Assembly: GCA_938045565.1 (NCBI GenBank)
Contig: CALIAZ010000046.1
Location: forward strand, 10,223-74,222
Length of the DNA stretch: 64,000 nt
Direction of reading: 5' to 3'
DNA from: an uncultured Atopobium sp.
Lineage (GTDB): Bacteria > Actinomycetota > Coriobacteriia > Coriobacteriales > Atopobiaceae
Numbering within the stretch: position 1 is the stretch's first letter; each line of letters opens with the position of its first letter. Positions 34,294 through 43,572 of the stretch are shown piece after piece. A program made the position numbers and the translations under genes. The notes under the pieces were generated by a model. It was given only the letters and a program-made list of their open reading frames with translations, made no database searches and was not told where the DNA came from.

Positions 34294-37251
34294 ATGACAT
34301 CCAAGTATTCGCAGATGAACAGCGCGTTTTCTGTTGGCACGCTTCATGCAGAAGACAAGAGCTTTGAGGTAATCTCAGCTGAGTGGGTTAACGAGATTTC
34401 TGGCTACGTGTACATCTTTAAGCACATTCCCACAGGTGCCCGCCTTATGTGGTTTGCCTGTGACGATGATAACCGCTCGTTTGCCATTGCTTTTAAGACA
34501 CCTCCTGTAGATCACACGGGCGTCTTCCACATTCTGGAGCACTCAGTTCTTTGTGGCTCCGATGTCTATCCTGTTAAGGAGCCGTTTGTTAACCTGCTCA
34601 AGACCTCTATGCAGACGTTCTTGAATGCAATGACTTACCCTGACAAGACGGTTTACCCTGTGGCAAGCACTAACGTAGCCGACTTGGAAAACCTCATGAG
34701 CGTGTACCTGGACGCTGTCTTGCATCCTGCAATCTATAAGCGCAAGCGCATCTTTGAGCAGGAAGGCTGGCACTTAGAGGCTGACGAGCAGGGCAATCTT
34801 AGCTACAACGGCGTTGTCTTCAACGAGATGAAGGGCGCGCTCTCTGACCCAGATCGCGTGCTCTACGATTCTATCAGTGAGGCCCTCTTCCCTGATACCG
34901 CCTACGGCAAAGAGTCTGGCGGCAAGCCTCGCGCAATCCCCGAGCTCACCTACGAGAACTTCCTGGACACCCACGCACGCCACTACGACCTCTCTAACAG
35001 CTACACCTTCCTCTACGGCGACCTTGATTGCGAGCGTGAGCTCTCCTTTATTGCCCAGAGGTTTGCATCTGCCGAGAAACGCGATGCAGGTGCCCCTAAT
35101 CCACTCAACCTGCAGGCACCCGTGTTGCCCGAGCCTTGCCAGGTCCGCATGAACACCACAGCCGACAACTCCAGCGTTGGCCTGGGTTACGTGCTTGGAA
35201 CGCCTGATCAGCGCAACAAGATGATGGCAGCAGACATCTTGTTTGACACCCTCATGGGCTCCAATGAATCCCCGCTCAAGCGTGCAATTCTTGACGCAGA
35301 GCTGGGCGATAACTTTAGCTACTATCTCTCCGATGACCTTGCACAGCCAATGCTCTTCTTGCAGCTCAAGGGTCTCAAAGAAGGAGCAACTCAGAAGTTC
35401 CGTGAGCTGGTAAAGACCACCTGCCAGAAGATTGCCACCGAGGGCATTGATCCAAAGAAGCTCAATGCGTCCATTGCACTTGCAGAGTTTAACCTGCGCG
35501 AGAATGATCAGCCTTACTCAAACGGTATTGAGTACACGCTGCGTTCGCTCTCAAGCTGGCTCTATGACGACGCACGTCCTCTGGACTACATCCGCTACGA
35601 GGACGCCATTGCGTACGTCAAAGAACTTGCAGCTCAGAAGGGCTTTGAGAAGCTACTTCTGGAGCTCATTTGCAATAGCAAGCACGCAGCTCAGGTTGAG
35701 CTTGTCCCCACAGACGAGGGAGACGCTCAGGAAGAGGCCGCTGAGTTGGAGCACCTTCGCTCTACACTCACCGATGAAGATGTCGAGAAGATCCGCGCAG
35801 AAGTTGAGGCACTCCGTTTGGAGCAAGAAACACCTGACGCTCCAGAAGACTTAGCCAAGCTGCCGTCCCTCTCGCTCAGTGATATCGGTGCAGGTAGAGA
35901 GCGTCCTGCTGGCTTTGAGGTTAAGGCTCCCCTGCCATGCATCGCGCATGAGCTGGACACTCACGGCATTGACTACGTCTACCATTACTTTGATCTGACT
36001 AGCGCGGTTACCTTTGAAGAGCTTCCACTTGTGGGCATTCTTGCTGAGGCTCTGGGCAAGCTTGATACGGCATCACACACCGCGTCTGAGCTGGATATCC
36101 TTATTGAGAGCAACCTTGGTCACCTCTCGTTCTTCACAGACATCTACGACCAAGACACGCTTGACCAGGCGCACCCTGCCTTCATTGTTGCTGCAAGTGC
36201 TCTTGCCGAGAAAACCCAGGGACTTGCAAGCATTCCTTCTGAGGTTTGGTCTAGCACGCGCTTTGACGATTTGAGCCGCTTAAAGAACATCTTGATTCAG
36301 CGTCGCATTGCGCAGGAGCAGTACTTTGTTGGTGCTGGTCATACAGCAGCGCAGAATAAGGCTTTGACTGCCTACTCTGCAGCTAGTCGCGCAAACGATG
36401 CTCTAGCAGGCGTTGGCTTCTATGAGTACCTAAAGAACTTGCTTGCCAACTGGGATGAGCGCGCCCCTCAACTTGCAAAAGACCTGGATGCGCTCACCCG
36501 CAAGATGTTCCGCGCAGACAACGTTACGGTCAGCTTTACTGGCTCCGCTCAGAGCCGCGAGGCATTCTGGCAAGCAGCGGGAGACCTTGGTCTTAAAATT
36601 GGCAATGAATCGCAGGCAGATAACGCAACACCAACCCTTGTTGTCCCTGAGGGTAAGCTGCAGCACGTGGCGTATATCATTCCGTCAAACGTCTCCTACG
36701 TTGGCCTCTCTTATCCAAACGTTGCCCATGCAACCAATGAACAGCAGGGTAACTGGCTCATCGCCACCAGAGTTCTGGGTCTTGACTATCTCTGGAACGA
36801 GGTCCGCGTCAAGGGTGGCGCTTATGGCGTCATGTTCAGAAATTCCATCGCTGGCCTGCAGAGCTTTGTCTCCTACCGAGACCCTGCCCTTGATGCGACC
36901 CTCGACCGCTATGTTGGTGCAGGTAGCTGGCTCTCTGAGTGGACTCCAGACGCTGACGAGTTTGAGGGCTACGTAGTTGCCTCTGTGGCAGGCGTTGACG
37001 CTCCTGTTCCTGCTCGTATGCTTGCTCGCAGGCAAGACATTGAGTACTTCAACCATCGTGATCCAGAGCGCCTTCTTAAACTTCGCGAGAAGATCCTTCA
37101 CGCCCAGGTTGATGACATCAAAGAACTGGGAAGCACCATGCCTCAAACCTATGATGACCTCTCGATTGTTGTCTTTGGCGCCAAGGATGCCATTGAAGCA
37201 TCCAAGCTTAATCTTGAGGTTGTCGACCTCTTTGGCGGCCAAGAGAACTAG
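34294..37251 (+). CDS. M16C-family zinc metalloprotease (presequence protease-like)
   Basis: A 985-residue insulinase-superfamily protease of the PreP/falcilysin type, which degrades peptides inside a closed chamber. The inverted zinc motif HxxEH is at His79-Ile-Leu-Glu-His83 (FHILEHSVLCGS), with the distal Glu about 77 residues on (FNEMKGALSDP). The peptidase domain pair and M16C-associated domain fit the length. The late segment YLWNEVRVKGGAYGVMFRN (about residues 830-848) is the conserved substrate-binding Arg/Tyr region. Cytoplasmic, with no signal peptide. Monocistronic with a strong terminator. Confidence 0.94.
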   Translation: MTSKYSQMNSAFSVGTLHAEDKSFEVISAEWVNEISGYVYIFKHIPTGARLMWFACDDDNRSFAIAFKTPPVDHTGVFHILEHSVLCGSDVYPVKEPFVNLLKTSMQTFLNAMTYPDKTVYPVASTNVADLENLMSVYLDAVLHPAIYKRKRIFEQEGWHLEADEQGNLSYNGVVFNEMKGALSDPDRVLYDSISEALFPDTAYGKESGGKPRAIPELTYENFLDTHARHYDLSNSYTFLYGDLDCERELSFIAQRFASAEKRDAGAPNPLNLQAPVLPEPCQVRMNTTADNSSVGLGYVLGTPDQRNKMMAADILFDTLMGSNESPLKRAILDAELGDNFSYYLSDDLAQPMLFLQLKGLKEGATQKFRELVKTTCQKIATEGIDPKKLNASIALAEFNLRENDQPYSNGIEYTLRSLSSWLYDDARPLDYIRYEDAIAYVKELAAQKGFEKLLLELICNSKHAAQVELVPTDEGDAQEEAAELEHLRSTLTDEDVEKIRAEVEALRLEQETPDAPEDLAKLPSLSLSDIGAGRERPAGFEVKAPLPCIAHELDTHGIDYVYHYFDLTSAVTFEELPLVGILAEALGKLDTASHTASELDILIESNLGHLSFFTDIYDQDTLDQAHPAFIVAASALAEKTQGLASIPSEVWSSTRFDDLSRLKNILIQRRIAQEQYFVGAGHTAAQNKALTAYSAASRANDALAGVGFYEYLKNLLANWDERAPQLAKDLDALTRKMFRADNVTVSFTGSAQSREAFWQAAGDLGLKIGNESQADNATPTLVVPEGKLQHVAYIIPSNVSYVGLSYPNVAHATNEQQGNWLIATRVLGLDYLWNEVRVKGGAYGVMFRNSIAGLQSFVSYRDPALDATLDRYVGAGSWLSEWTPDADEFEGYVVASVAGVDAPVPARMLARRQDIEYFNHRDPERLLKLREKILHAQVDDIKELGSTMPQTYDDLSIVVFGAKDAIEASKLNLEVVDLFGGQEN

Positions 37252-37277
37252 GTCTGGTAGCTGCAACAAAAATATTC

Positions 37278-37317
37278 AAATCAAGGGGATGCGGAAGTTT
37301 CTGTATCCCCTTGATTT
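37278..37317 (+). terminator. Intrinsic terminator of the M16 protease gene
   Basis: A 13-bp perfect stem AAATCAAGGGGAT/ATCCCCTTGATTT (37278-37290, 37305-37317) with a 14-base loop, 27 bp past the stop. The T run after it is short. Confidence 0.8.
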
Positions 37318-37370
37318 ATATTCTCAATAAAGAACTGCTGAGAATATGAACTCTTTATGTGTACTGATTC

Positions 37371-37402
37371 TTAGATTAATTTTACCTATCAAATTAATCT
37401 AA
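37371..37402. promoter_or_regulatory. Perfect 12-bp inverted repeat upstream of an accessory gene
   Basis: TTAGATTAATTT and AAATTAATCTAA around an 8-base spacer, 68 bp before the next start. Too AT-rich for a good terminator, so an operator is more likely. A smaller dyad TTCTCA/TGAGAA at 37321-37344 precedes it. Confidence 0.35.
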
Positions 37403-37470
37403 TCTGTCTTCTAACGTTCATATTTATTATTCCTTCGGAAAAATGAAGGATAAAACCTAAGGAATTCACT

Positions 37471-37890
37471 ATGAAGGTTTGGCGGAACATTTACGATAAG
37501 AATCATGTGCTTAGATGCAAAATGTATTTAGAAGACTATCTAGCACCTTATAGCTATGAAGAAATTGAACCTTATCTTGACTTACTTGATCCTTCAATTT
37601 ACATAACGGTTGAGACCTTAAACCAGAATCCTTTTGTCATGATTGGCCAGGATGACAATAATCCCGATGAAGATTCTGACGAGGATATTGAACAAGAGAA
37701 TACGAAAAAACTTATTAAGGGTATTTTCAAGTTCTTCATCGGAAGAATGATTCCACTCATTGTTATTTACAGTCTTTCAACTGGCGCAATTCATCCAGGA
37801 GATGGGCATATATTTGGAATTTCTAACCTCGTTATAGTAATGGTGGCCTGGTTTATCCTAGTTCCAAAAATACTCAAATCCGTTAAATAA
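37471..37890 (+). CDS. Hypothetical two-pass membrane protein
   Basis: A 139-residue protein with no recognised family. The N-terminal 60 residues are soluble (LEDYLAPYSYEEIEPYLDLL), followed by an acidic stretch (DDNNPDEDSDEDIEQE, about 61-77) and two membrane helices (about 90-105 and 115-134). AAGGA lies 7-8 bp before the ATG. It is AT-rich compared with its neighbours and is 52 bp upstream of a frameshifted surface gene in the same direction, so the pair may form an accessory unit. Confidence 0.6.
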   Translation: MKVWRNIYDKNHVLRCKMYLEDYLAPYSYEEIEPYLDLLDPSIYITVETLNQNPFVMIGQDDNNPDEDSDEDIEQENTKKLIKGIFKFFIGRMIPLIVIYSLSTGAIHPGDGHIFGISNLVIVMVAWFILVPKILKSVK

Positions 37891-37942
37891 AATCATAAAT
37901 ATTTCAACTAAGTATTAAATTAAGAAATAGAAAGTAATAACT

Positions 37943-39176
37943 ATGACTACAGAAAAAACAAACGCCAACAACGGACAAGCAAGAAACAGAGACTACTGAA
38001 ACTAAAAGTAAGCCCTTTCCTAAGAAAGCACTCGGAATGAGTCTTGCCTCTGTAGCAGTAGCAGCAGCACTTGGATTCGGTGTAGCATACGCAAATGGTG
38101 TATTTACGCCTAAAGCAGCCCCAACTCCTCCTGCTGTGGCCACGCAGGAAGCTACAAAGGAAAACAAGGTTGAGCTGAGCCAGGAAGCTGTAGCTGAGGC
38201 TACAAGTGAGCTATCCTATGGCGGTAGGGACGTATCTGTTACAAATCCTGTAAGTGTTTCTATTAAAGACGGCCATGTAATGGTTGTTGAAACGGTTAAT
38301 GATAGTGCCGCAAACAACGTTTGGTATGCACCTCGCCGTGCTGCTGCTCTTGCAGCTCGTATCGCTGAGACTACCGTTAAGGGAGCAAGTGAGAACAAGC
38401 CAGTTGATGTAGTTGATGTTACCTATGTAATCGCTGATACCAACTCACAGGTACAAATCGCTGTCGTAGATACTCCAAAAGCTGAGGCGGTAGAAGAAGC
38501 AGGAAAGCAAACTCCCCTTCCTGAAAAGAACGATCAGGAAGCCGATACAAAGCCCGCAGAAGATAAAAAAGATGATAGTAATGACACGTCTTCTGAGGTT
38601 AAAAATGATGATTCTACCAAAGAGGATAAGCCAGCTCCTGTAGTTGAGACTACAACGGACAAGGTTCTTAATAACTCGGACGGTTTTGTAATGAGTGAGG
38701 ACACACACGCAGGACTTACTGAAGAAGAAAAGGGAAATGTAGGAACGTCAGGTGGTGTTAAGGTAACAAACCCAGAAGGAACTGAGATTGTACCTGCTAC
38801 ACCAGCTCCAAAGCCAGAAGATACAACTGAATCAGAAAAGCCAGCTACTTCTGAGCCAACAGAAGCTCCTAGCTCCTCAAATTCTTCTTCGTCTTCAAGC
38901 TCTTCTAGCTCTTCTTCTACCCCATCTCGTGAACGTAAGCCTATATACCGTACAGAGCAGGTTTGGGTAGTTGATCAAGCTGCTTGGACTGAGCAGGTTT
39001 GGGATCATTCTGAGATCGTTTTTACTGACGGCACAGTATTTACTGATAGTGGTGCTGCTTGGCAATACCAGAAAAAAACGAAACTTTCTTACTCTACTCG
39101 TGAAGTGTATAAAGATGTATACCATGAAGAAGTTGGCCATTGGGAGTCACGTCAAGTCTTTGACCACTATGAATAG
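37943..39176 (+). pseudogene. Surface/exported protein with an N-terminal A6 frameshift
   Basis: The likely start is ATG at 37943. Its frame soon hits TGA, but with five instead of six A at 37953-37958 it would read MTTEKQTPTTDKQETETTET and join the long frame. That long frame (from ATG 38037, 379 residues) begins with a signal-anchor-like helix (MSLASVAVAAALGFGVAYAN) and needs the upstream PKK residues to be a normal export signal. Then come an Ala/Glu-rich region, an acidic Lys/Asp/Thr stretch, a poly-Ser linker (about residues 281-295) and a Trp/Tyr-rich C-terminus containing TEQVW twice. No function is recognised and no sortase motif is present. Internal start at 38037 has no good ribosome site. 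Confidence 0.65.
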
Positions 39177-39295
39177 AAAGTACGCGACTTCTATGTACTT
39201 GTTTTTACAGGTAAGACACGTATGCTTAAAAAGTAGAAGATAACGTCTTTTTGTGTCAGCTTCCACTTTATAAAAAGATGTATGTTCTACATACG

Positions 39296-39325
39296 AGAAG
39301 GCCACTTACTGTGGCCTTCTTTTTT
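39296..39325 (+). terminator. Intrinsic terminator of the surface gene
   Basis: A 10-bp perfect stem AGAAGGCCAC/GTGGCCTTCT with a 5-base loop, then five T. Confidence 0.9.
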
Positions 39326-39467
39326 GCGCAAAATGTATGGAAATTAAATAAGAGGGCTTGTGTTTGAATAAGTAAAAAGTCCAGCGTAGGATATATGATC
39401 CTCGCTTATACAAACAAGGATCGTACTAGACGTTCTTCTCGCCAAGCAATGCGCTCAGCCAGGCGCC

Positions 39468-42400
39468 TTACTCGCTTCTCAGCGCCTGAACTGGATCGGA
39501 TTTAGCAGCTCTACCTGCAGGGATAAGACCTGCAAGAAGCGTCAGGACAACGCTGATCAGAATCAAAATAAGTGCTCCGTTTATCGGCAAAATCACCAAA
39601 TTGTCTACGTTAAACATAGCCTTAACCACAGCATTTGCGGGCAAAATAAGCAGTTGTGTAATGCCAATACCCATAACACCAGAGATAAGTCCTTCAATGA
39701 ACGTCTCTGCATTGAATACGTTGGCAATATCTCGCCTGGAAGCACCAATGGAGCGCAGGATGCCAATCTCCTTTTTGCGCTCAAGCACCGAGATAAACGT
39801 AATGATGCCAATCATAATGCTGGAAACAACAAGTGAAATAGATACAAACGCAATCAACATCGCCGAGATCATATCAACAATCAGCGTAACGGAGCTCATC
39901 AGCGCTCCAACAATGTCGGTATACGTAACTACCTTGGACTCTTCACCTGCGGCCTTTGCATCAGCGTTGTACGTATTAAGAATTTCAACAATCTTCTCTT
40001 TGCTTGCAAAGTCTTTAGGATAAATATTGATTGACGTGGGCTTATTAAGGTCCGCATATCCCATCTTAGAAAGATTTGACTCATACGTTGCCGGCGTTGC
40101 CCTTAGCATTGACGCGGCAATAGCTGCTAGCTGCGATGGGTCAGCATTGAGCTTAAAGGCGCTTGCAAGCGTTGCTTGATCTATCTGCATAGCATTGGAC
40201 ATATTTGCCGCAACGCCCTGCATAGCTGTATTGAGAGCGCCTACAATCTGATTTTGCATCCTGGAAGCAACCTGCGTCATCACGCTGGTTAGCGCAGACT
40301 GCACGTACGCACTCATAGCACGCGTAATAGCTGCAGAAAGTGCACTTGCAATCTGTGATTGATAAGCACTCATAAGCCTCTGAGAAACCTCAGCCTGAAC
40401 GCTTGGAAGGTCTGGGTTGGTACCTAACTTATTAGCCAAAGCAGTAACCAGCTGTTGCTGCAAGTCATCAGTATCAACCGCAGAAGAAACTGTAGTCACA
40501 ATCTGCGTGCGCACCTGATCTGTTGCAAGGTAGTCTGCCATAGTCTTGCCGGGATTAGCAGCACTCCAAGAGTTCCATCCCAGAGCAATATTGCCCATAA
40601 GCGAAGAAATAGCAGCTTGTCCTCCTGGTTTGAAATTAACGGTAATGCCAGAAAGAATCTGCTGAATGTCTGCTGCAGAGAGCTCTGGGAAAGCCGCCGC
40701 CAGCGCAGCCGGATCAAGCGAAGACGTAACAGAAGACAGTACATTGCTGTCAGACAGATTAAGCTGTGACGGATCAAAAGCTGGTAGCTGCACGTCAGAA
40801 AGGTCAAGCGAGGACGTATCCAGCCCAGACAGATTAATTGACGAGAAGTTCAGTGCCTGTGGATTAAAGTTGAACGCTGAAGACAACACATTAGGATCAA
40901 CGGAAATGAGAGAGCTGATAGAAAGTCCCTCAGAAGTTTGACCGTTCTTCTCGTCCTCAAAGGTTTTACCCGTGAAAACATCAACGTTCGAACGATTCAT
41001 CTGGTCCTGGACGATAGGAGATGCCTCTGCATCAGAAATCATCTTCTGAGTAAGTTGTGGTGTGTAGTAAATGCCCTCAGAAAGAGCTCCTGTGGTAGTT
41101 GGGTCTTTTGCCTGAACAACACCAACAATATGCAGGTCAGGTGCGTTAGCAATGAGGTCATTCATGTATGACTGATCATCGGATTTGTCTGTCCAGACAC
41201 CAAGATTTCCGTCCCATACATAGCGCTGATGAGGCATAACTAGCTTAAAGGTTGGAGACATCAGCTGGTCGTAGGTGTATGTATTATGAGACTCTTCGAT
41301 AGTGCCAGATTCTCCACTTGCAATTTTATCAACGGTAGAGCGCAGGCCAGCGTAGTCACGCAGGCCAAGCGTGTACTCCAAAAAGTCATCCATAGTGCCG
41401 TTTGGACGCAGCACCAGAACAGCCTCATTCCAAGCAGTAGGCCATCTACCAGCACGAACCGTATAACGGTCCTCGTAAATGGAAGGATTTCCCGGAAGCT
41501 CATTAAACAGTGTGGTACTTACAAATGAAGAAAGCGGACTATATGACGGAATCTTAGGCGACACCTTAGAGAAGGTAACATCTGGCTGCACCTGAACAGG
41601 ATCAGAAGAGCCAGAGTCCGCGCCTGCTGGCAGGTAGATGAAGGGGCTTACGGAATAACCATACGTGATAGCACTGGCATACGTATTAATGCCGCCACCA
41701 TTATTATCGAGAAAAGCCTTCAAGCTAGTCAGATCATTGGATCCGATGCTTTCTGCCTGCATCCCCAACCTATTATTGGTAGGAATAGCGCCCTCAGCGG
41801 GCTGATTTTCTAGCTTTGCAGCTTCTGCGTTTTTCTGGTTTTGCGTCATCTCGCTTTGTGCGTCTTGCGTTTGAGAATCAGCCGAGTCAGAACTGCTACC
41901 ACTTCCAGAAATAAAGGAAGAAATATTAACGGACTGCTCAGAGATGGTGAGTGGATACATTGAAAGCGTATCCTCCTCAACCTTCTTGATGTACTCGTTT
42001 GCGCCATTTGCCAGCGCCAGAATTGCCGCAATACCAATAATGCCAATAGAGCCCGCAAACGCCGTCATAAGCGTGCGGCCCTTTTTGGTCATGAGATTAT
42101 TAAACGAGAGACCCAATGCAGTCAGAAGCGACATAGAAGTCTTACGAGAAGGCTTAGCTTCTCGGCGAGCAACGCTTGCAACGTCAAATGGATCTGAATC
42201 CGCAGTTACCTGACCATCTGCCAGCTCTACGATACGCGTTGCATACTGGTGGGCAAGCTCTGGGTTATGCGTAACCATGATGACCAGACGGTCCTGCGCC
42301 ACCTCTTTGAGCAGATCCATAACTTGTACGGAGGTTGAAGAGTCAAGAGCACCTGTTGGCTCATCTGCCAGCAAAATCTCTGGGTCGTTTACCAGGGCGC

Positions 42401-42860
42401 GGGCAATAGCAACACGCTGCATCTGTCCACCAGAAAGCTGGTTTGGTCGCTTGTTTGCGTGTGCTTTAAGGCCAACCTTATCAAGCGCTTCAAGTGCACG
42501 TTCATGACGCTCTGCCTTAGGAACACCAGAAAGCGTCAATGCAAGCTCAACATTGCTTACCACGCTTTGATGCGGAATAAGGTTATAGCTCTGAAATACA
42601 AAACCAATGCGGTTATTCCTGTACGTATCCCAGTCGCGCTCTTTGAACTTCTTGGTAGAAATGCCATCTACCAGCAAATCTCCTGAGTCAAAGCGGTCAA
42701 GACCACCAATAACGTTGAGCATAGTAGTCTTACCCGAGCCTGAAGGACCAAGGATTGCCACAAACTCGTTATCCCTAAAAGCAACGGAAATATGGTCCAT
42801 TGCGGTTTGTTCAAATCCACCAGTGTTGTAACGCTTTGAAATACCTTTGAGCTCAAGCAC
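39468..42860 (-). CDS. MacB-like ABC transporter, fused ATPase and FtsX-type permease
   Basis: A 1130-residue fusion. The N-terminal ATPase (residues 1-225) has Walker A GPSGSGKTT near 38-46, signature LSGGQMQRVAI near 142, and LADEPTGALDS. A membrane helix at about 265-290 is followed by a very long extracytoplasmic region (about 290-1000) rich in Ser/Ala/Gln with helical repeats such as LNLSDSNVLSSVTSS. The C-terminal FtsX domain has three membrane helices (about 1010-1125). Proteins of this layout in Gram-positives export or sense lipoproteins, peptides or drugs; the substrate is unknown. The start is GTG at 42860. The next upstream gene encodes a membrane protein on the same strand and may belong to the unit. 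Confidence 0.85.
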   Translation of the reverse strand: MLELKGISKRYNTGGFEQTAMDHISVAFRDNEFVAILGPSGSGKTTMLNVIGGLDRFDSGDLLVDGISTKKFKERDWDTYRNNRIGFVFQSYNLIPHQSVVSNVELALTLSGVPKAERHERALEALDKVGLKAHANKRPNQLSGGQMQRVAIARALVNDPEILLADEPTGALDSSTSVQVMDLLKEVAQDRLVIMVTHNPELAHQYATRIVELADGQVTADSDPFDVASVARREAKPSRKTSMSLLTALGLSFNNLMTKKGRTLMTAFAGSIGIIGIAAILALANGANEYIKKVEEDTLSMYPLTISEQSVNISSFISGSGSSSDSADSQTQDAQSEMTQNQKNAEAAKLENQPAEGAIPTNNRLGMQAESIGSNDLTSLKAFLDNNGGGINTYASAITYGYSVSPFIYLPAGADSGSSDPVQVQPDVTFSKVSPKIPSYSPLSSFVSTTLFNELPGNPSIYEDRYTVRAGRWPTAWNEAVLVLRPNGTMDDFLEYTLGLRDYAGLRSTVDKIASGESGTIEESHNTYTYDQLMSPTFKLVMPHQRYVWDGNLGVWTDKSDDQSYMNDLIANAPDLHIVGVVQAKDPTTTGALSEGIYYTPQLTQKMISDAEASPIVQDQMNRSNVDVFTGKTFEDEKNGQTSEGLSISSLISVDPNVLSSAFNFNPQALNFSSINLSGLDTSSLDLSDVQLPAFDPSQLNLSDSNVLSSVTSSLDPAALAAAFPELSAADIQQILSGITVNFKPGGQAAISSLMGNIALGWNSWSAANPGKTMADYLATDQVRTQIVTTVSSAVDTDDLQQQLVTALANKLGTNPDLPSVQAEVSQRLMSAYQSQIASALSAAITRAMSAYVQSALTSVMTQVASRMQNQIVGALNTAMQGVAANMSNAMQIDQATLASAFKLNADPSQLAAIAASMLRATPATYESNLSKMGYADLNKPTSINIYPKDFASKEKIVEILNTYNADAKAAGEESKVVTYTDIVGALMSSVTLIVDMISAMLIAFVSISLVVSSIMIGIITFISVLERKKEIGILRSIGASRRDIANVFNAETFIEGLISGVMGIGITQLLILPANAVVKAMFNVDNLVILPINGALILILISVVLTLLAGLIPAGRAAKSDPVQALRSE

Positions 42861-42907
42861 AAATTACTTCTTTCTTGTTGGGCTGTATGGAGCGTGGAGC
42901 TGTGCCG

Positions 42908-43429
42908 TTAGTTGATTGCATCTCCGTCAGTTGCATCGGTGTCAGCTGCATCGGTCTTCTCGCCAGCAGCTTTCTGAGCAGCTGTATCCTCTGCAAATGG
43001 ATCAGTGGTAACGTCTTCAATAACCTTCTGCTGAGCCCAGCTCAAGCCATAGAACAGGCCAAAGAGCGCCCAGAACCATGGTGCATAGAGCATGACAACC
43101 ATAAGGATTGCAAAAAGTCCTCGGAGAAGAACCCAAGGAAGCACGACAATCAGAAAGAAAAAGAACGGCAGCACAAAAAGGATTGCAGCAAGCGTACGCA
43201 GTACAACTGCAACTGTCTTAGTTACCGAGAAACCAGTATTGCGTGCAATAAGTAGGCCCACCAAGCCAGCAACGCCAAAATACAGCATGATTGGCGCAAC
43301 AATGTAGGAATAGAACAGTGGAGTAGAGGGGTCTTGGGTCAGCGTTTGCCTCAGAGCCATCAAAACAATTCCCAAAACTGTCAAAACGCCAAGAAATGAT
43401 GCGTTTCCAATAAAAGTCTTTTTCGTCAT
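42908..43429 (-). CDS. Hypothetical membrane protein upstream of the MacB-like transporter
   Basis: A 173-residue protein with four hydrophobic segments (about residues 10-25, 43-62, 73-100, 104-128) and an acidic Ala/Asp/Thr-rich tail (from about 140) at the C-terminus. No family is recognised. AAAGGAG lies 6-7 bp upstream of the ATG. It ends 47 bp before the ABC fusion gene on the same strand, so co-transcription is likely, and a role linked to that transporter is an inference from position only. Confidence 0.7.
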   Translation of the reverse strand: MTKKTFIGNASFLGVLTVLGIVLMALRQTLTQDPSTPLFYSYIVAPIMLYFGVAGLVGLLIARNTGFSVTKTVAVVLRTLAAILFVLPFFFFLIVVLPWVLLRGLFAILMVVMLYAPWFWALFGLFYGLSWAQQKVIEDVTTDPFAEDTAAQKAAGEKTDAADTDATDGDAIN

Positions 43430-43572
43430 AGTTAACTCCTTTGATAAGGGGTATTAAGTATAGTGTAACTAGTACCTTGTTCCCGACCTTGCTTATTTCA
43501 TACGCGGGATGTGGCTAAAACCGCTGCTCTCCATATGTCTCAAGGTCAAACGTTTGAATTAGAGGAGTTTTC

